Assembly (NCBI GenBank): GCA_958296165.1
Contig: OY282447.1
Span: 4,067,154-4,131,153 of the forward strand
DNA from: an uncultured Pseudomonadales bacterium
GTDB lineage: Bacteria > Pseudomonadota > Gammaproteobacteria > Pseudomonadales > Azotimanducaceae
Length of the DNA: 64,000 bases
Direction: 5' to 3'
The notes below the pieces were generated by a model that was given only the letters and a program-made list of their open reading frames with translations, ran no database searches and had not been told where the DNA came from. The position numbers were made by a program, and so were the translations under genes. Positions 61,610 through 64,000 of this stretch are shown piece after piece. How positions within the stretch are numbered: position 1 is the stretch's first letter; each line of letters opens with the position of its first letter.

Positions 61610-61924
61610 CTAGATCGTCACCGCGGTGCCGTTGGCTGAGACCATGAGCATGCTGCCGCTGCCCACCACTTCGTAGTCGAGGTCGATGCCCACCACCGCG
61701 TTGGCGCCCATCTGCCGCGCTGCATCGGCCAGCTCGTCAAGGGCGAGTTGGCGGGCGCGAGCAAGTTCCTTTTCGTAGGCGCCGGAGCGTCCACCGACGA
61801 TGTCGCGGATGCCGGCGAAGAAATCACGAAACACGTTGGCGCCGAGGATTGCTTCGCCGGTCACGATGCCGCGGTAATCCCTGATGGGCTTGCCCTCAAT
61901 GGTCGGGGTAGTCGTCAAGATCAT
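61610..61924 (-). CDS. YbjQ-family (UPF0145) protein
   Basis: A 104-residue protein that fits the YbjQ/UPF0145 family over its full length. It begins [20 protein letters not shown], contains [20 protein letters not shown] and ends [20 protein letters not shown] with a hydrophobic tail. The family forms pentamers of unknown role and is sometimes called heavy-metal-binding without clear evidence. AAGGGGC precedes ATG 61924. It stands alone, downstream of the phytanoyl dioxygenase start region on the same strand. Confidence 0.9.
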   Translation of the reverse strand: MILTTTPTIEGKPIRDYRGIVTGEAILGANVFRDFFAGIRDIVGGRSGAYEKELARARQLALDELADAARQMGANAVVGIDLDYEVVGSGSMLMVSANGTAVTI

Positions 61925-62018
61925 GGTTTGCCCCTTCGTGTTGGGCGGACAGAACTCGGGCGAGTATGAAGAAGCGGCACTGTGGCGACAACCGCCAGAC
62001 CGCGCCCATCCCGCGTTC

Positions 62019-62567
62019 TCAGATGCCGTCGTCTCCGACCTGAGTCGCTGTCGCGCCTTCGCTCTTCGCGGCACGAACGGTCTTGGTGACTGTTTTGGTG
62101 TTCTGGAGCGCCACCAGAGCATCGCGCATGACGTCCAGGCGCTCTCGCGTCATGTGCTCAAACGAGCCCAATGAACAGACCGATGTGCTCAGATCGAGGC
62201 TGCCGCGCGACATGCCTCGGAACCGGTCGCGGGCACAGGTGCGCAGGCTGTTGCGCTCGATGGCGAGCACCATGTCTTTGCGCAAGCCGGGGCAGCGGCG
62301 CGGCAGCACATTCAGCCAAACGTCTTCGCCTCGACCATGGAACGCCAAGGCCATGTTGCCGACGATCTCGATTCGGCGGTAGCGTGCGGTTGCCAGGCAC
62401 CGACGCTTCTGAGCGTACGCCGACTCGTCGAGCGGATTGGCCAAGATTTGCTCGGCGGACAGGGTCGCATCCTCCGTGGGCTCGCCAAGCTTGTCCTCAG
62501 CGGCGTGCGCATCCAAGTCGAGTGCCAAGGCCACAGCCACGCCGGCGAGCATCGACAGCTTTGCCAC
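62019..62567 (-). CDS. Secreted small protein, DUF6491-like
   Basis: About 182 residues. A signal peptide ([20 protein letters not shown]) precedes an acidic segment. The middle contains [40 protein letters not shown] and [12 protein letters not shown], a pattern of spaced cysteines recalling DUF6491 proteins of Gammaproteobacteria. The C-terminus ([20 protein letters not shown]) is variable. It is probably periplasmic. The start is uncertain: GTG 62567 or ATG 62552, the former with GGAAAC just before it. A longer frame runs into the LuxR gene and is not believed. Function unknown. Confidence 0.55.
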   Translation of the reverse strand: MAKLSMLAGVAVALALDLDAHAAEDKLGEPTEDATLSAEQILANPLDESAYAQKRRCLATARYRRIEIVGNMALAFHGRGEDVWLNVLPRRCPGLRKDMVLAIERNSLRTCARDRFRGMSRGSLDLSTSVCSLGSFEHMTRERLDVMRDALVALQNTKTVTKTVRAAKSEGATATQVGDDGI

Positions 62568-62679
62568 GTTTCCGAGCACGGCCGTGTCCACATCCGTTGT
62601 CGGTCGCAAACATACACGCACGCGCTCGATGTTGGCAATGACGCCTCCACCCAAACGACGGCGGACGATCCTAGATCCC

Positions 62680-64000
62680 CTAGAAGCGAGATGCGCGTCT
62701 TGAACTGCGCCAGTTGCGACGCCCGCCGCGTGGCAGCGCCGCCGCTGCCTCGAAGGCCGCTTGGTCGAGTTCAGAACGGTTTGCGGCACCGGTCTTGCGA
62801 TAGATGTCGTCTAGGTGGAATTGCAGGTTGTGTTCGCTGATGCCTAGGCTGGCTGCAATCGCCGCTTCGCTGCTGCCTTGTCCGATGGCGCGCAGTATTG
62901 CTAGTTCGCGCGCCGTGAGAACGGGCGCTTGAGTCTGCTCGTGCAATGCGTCCGCTAGCGTAGACGCTGCGGCGTGTACATTCGTCATGCGGTCGTCGCC
63001 GAGCAAGGAAGGGAGAATGTCGAGAACGGCCTCGCGCTCGCGCGCCAGCGGCCGGTAGTAGCCCGTTTCCTCGGCAATGTGCAGGAAATCGGCCAAGTCC
63101 GCCACGGCGTTTTGTATGTCGCCGCTGCGGTATTCGACGGTCGCCGACAACACGATGCCATTCATCAATACGCGTCGCAGACCAAGCTGATCCGCGACTC
63201 GACACAGCCGCTGCACTAGCTCGCGCGCAGCTGGCAGCTCCCCTTGCGCGAGCAGCAGGCGGACGCGGCCGCAGGCCAGCGCTTCCATTTCGCGCCAGGA
63301 TTGTCGATCGGTGTCCAGTATCTCGGCGTCGTCCTTCGGTAGGCCATCGGCCTGCCACGATCGCTCGGCTTGCTCTACGAGTCCGTCCTTCGCAAGCCAA
63401 GAGATGCGTAGCGCGGAGAGGAATCTGCTCACCGTCGCCAAGCCCTTGGCATGGGCGTGGTCGAGCGCTTGGTCCACCGAGAAGATTGCGGCTTGAGGGT
63501 CGAAGGCCAACTCGGCCGCAGTGCCGTGTGCTGCCGCGTAGACGTCCACCCAGCCGACCTCCGGCAGCGACGGCACGTTCTGCACGACAGATCCCGGCGG
63601 ATTGCAGCTGCGCTCGTGCTCCAACTCCCACGACAGAATGTCGGCAATGGCCGTCGGTGCGCCGTGGCCATAGTGGTCGGCGGCCTCCTTGACCCGGCCT
63701 TGCGCCATTGCCGAAGTGCCCATTGCCAAGTTGATGAAAACACTGCCGTAGGCCGCAGCGGCACGGTGAAACGCGGCCTTCGCTACGCTGCCGCAGCGAT
63801 CTGCCGCGTCGAACCGCGCACGCTGCTGGTGGGCGAGGCTCAAGGACAGGTGCATTGCGCCCTCAACGACGGGATCTAGATCGCTCCGGGCAACCAAACC
63901 TTCGATGCTGGCCAGCGCTACCCGCACGACGGCGCTGTGCAGAGGCAGGCAGTTGAAGCCTGCCAGCGTCGCCTGGACAAGTACGTTGTCGGTGCGCAAT
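62680..64000 (-). CDS. LuxR-type HTH transcriptional regulator with helical repeats (5' partial)
   Basis: The reading frame runs to the end of the window, so the N-terminus is missing. About 440 residues are visible. The first 330 are helical tetratricopeptide-like repeats, for example HLSLSLAHQQRARFDAADRC and RELVQRLCRVADQLGLRRVL, as in MalT or large LuxR-type regulators. The C-terminal helix-turn-helix is LTARELAILRAIGQGSSEAA followed by ASLGISEHNLQFHLDDIYRK. The missing N-terminal part would be a nucleotide-binding domain if it is a MalT-like (LAL) protein. It probably activates transcription after binding a ligand or ATP. Nothing here identifies its targets. Confidence 0.85.
   Translation of the reverse strand, partial: LRTDNVLVQATLAGFNCLPLHSAVVRVALASIEGLVARSDLDPVVEGAMHLSLSLAHQQRARFDAADRCGSVAKAAFHRAAAAYGSVFINLAMGTSAMAQGRVKEAADHYGHGAPTAIADILSWELEHERSCNPPGSVVQNVPSLPEVGWVDVYAAAHGTAAELAFDPQAAIFSVDQALDHAHAKGLATVSRFLSALRISWLAKDGLVEQAERSWQADGLPKDDAEILDTDRQSWREMEALACGRVRLLLAQGELPAARELVQRLCRVADQLGLRRVLMNGIVLSATVEYRSGDIQNAVADLADFLHIAEETGYYRPLAREREAVLDILPSLLGDDRMTNVHAAASTLADALHEQTQAPVLTARELAILRAIGQGSSEAAIAASLGISEHNLQFHLDDIYRKTGAANRSELDQAAFEAAAALPRGGRRNWRSSRRASRF

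Overview
The window is GC-rich, gene-dense bacterial DNA that reads most like an uncultured Gammaproteobacterium, possibly marine or host-associated. Pointers are a 4.5S-type SRP RNA beside tRNA-Ser, a rimI gene preceded by a HolD-like gene, prfC, a biotin carboxylase/carboxyltransferase fusion, and many oxygenases and flavin oxidoreductases. The cobS-cobT pair is more familiar from Alphaproteobacteria, so the class assignment is inference only.

Layout. 1-7.1 kb: a large ACC-type biotin-dependent carboxylase (5' end outside the window), a serine hydrolase, overlapping hisH-hisF and a quinone oxidoreductase. 7.1-8.8 kb: a VapC-like PIN toxin with its overlapping partner, then a 184-bp MITE-like element with a 10-bp target duplication and a frameshifted monooxygenase-like gene. 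8.8-13.5 kb: a Uma2 nuclease, an overlapping LLM oxidoreductase / alpha-beta hydrolase / HAD operon and a frameshifted Fic gene. 13.5-19.3 kb: an IS21-family element with inverted repeats and a CACCT target duplication that split a minus-strand gene; its own istB was then split by a serine-recombinase element. Decayed fragments follow. 19.3-21.7 kb: an AAA ATPase of unknown role, tRNA-Ser(GGA), SRP RNA and an outer-membrane beta-barrel protein.

21.7-34.8 kb: a same-strand export locus made of an adaptor lipoprotein, an RND permease, a 1595-residue RND permease that carries a complete ABC ATPase, an ABC-2 type permease, an MFS exporter, queF and a separate ABC ATPase. 34.8-43 kb holds ordinary chromosomal genes: DAHP synthase, HolD-like, rimI, a periplasmic binding protein, a membrane sensor lacking an output domain, an OFA-type MFS carrier, prfC and a SirB1-like gene. 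43-46.5 kb: an enoyl-CoA hydratase relative, an MBL hydrolase and two TauD-type dioxygenases.

46.7-51.5 kb: a candidate defence module. A MazF/PemK-like toxin gene overlaps a 1362-residue protein that joins an antitoxin-type HTH, a PD-(D/E)XK-like nuclease, a STAND-type NTPase and a long helical C-terminus. A 14-bp inverted repeat covers the toxin start codon, and an AbrB/MazE-like gene lies just upstream. 51.6-64 kb: cobT-cobS, a histidine phosphatase, an Eis-like acetyltransferase, a serine hydrolase, a GMC oxidoreductase, an Rpn C-terminus-like small protein, a phytanoyl-CoA dioxygenase/HEAT fusion, YbjQ, a secreted small protein and a LuxR-type regulator cut by the window end.

The two strongest candidates for undescribed biology are the RND-ABC chimera in its export locus and the toxin-linked HTH-nuclease-STAND protein.
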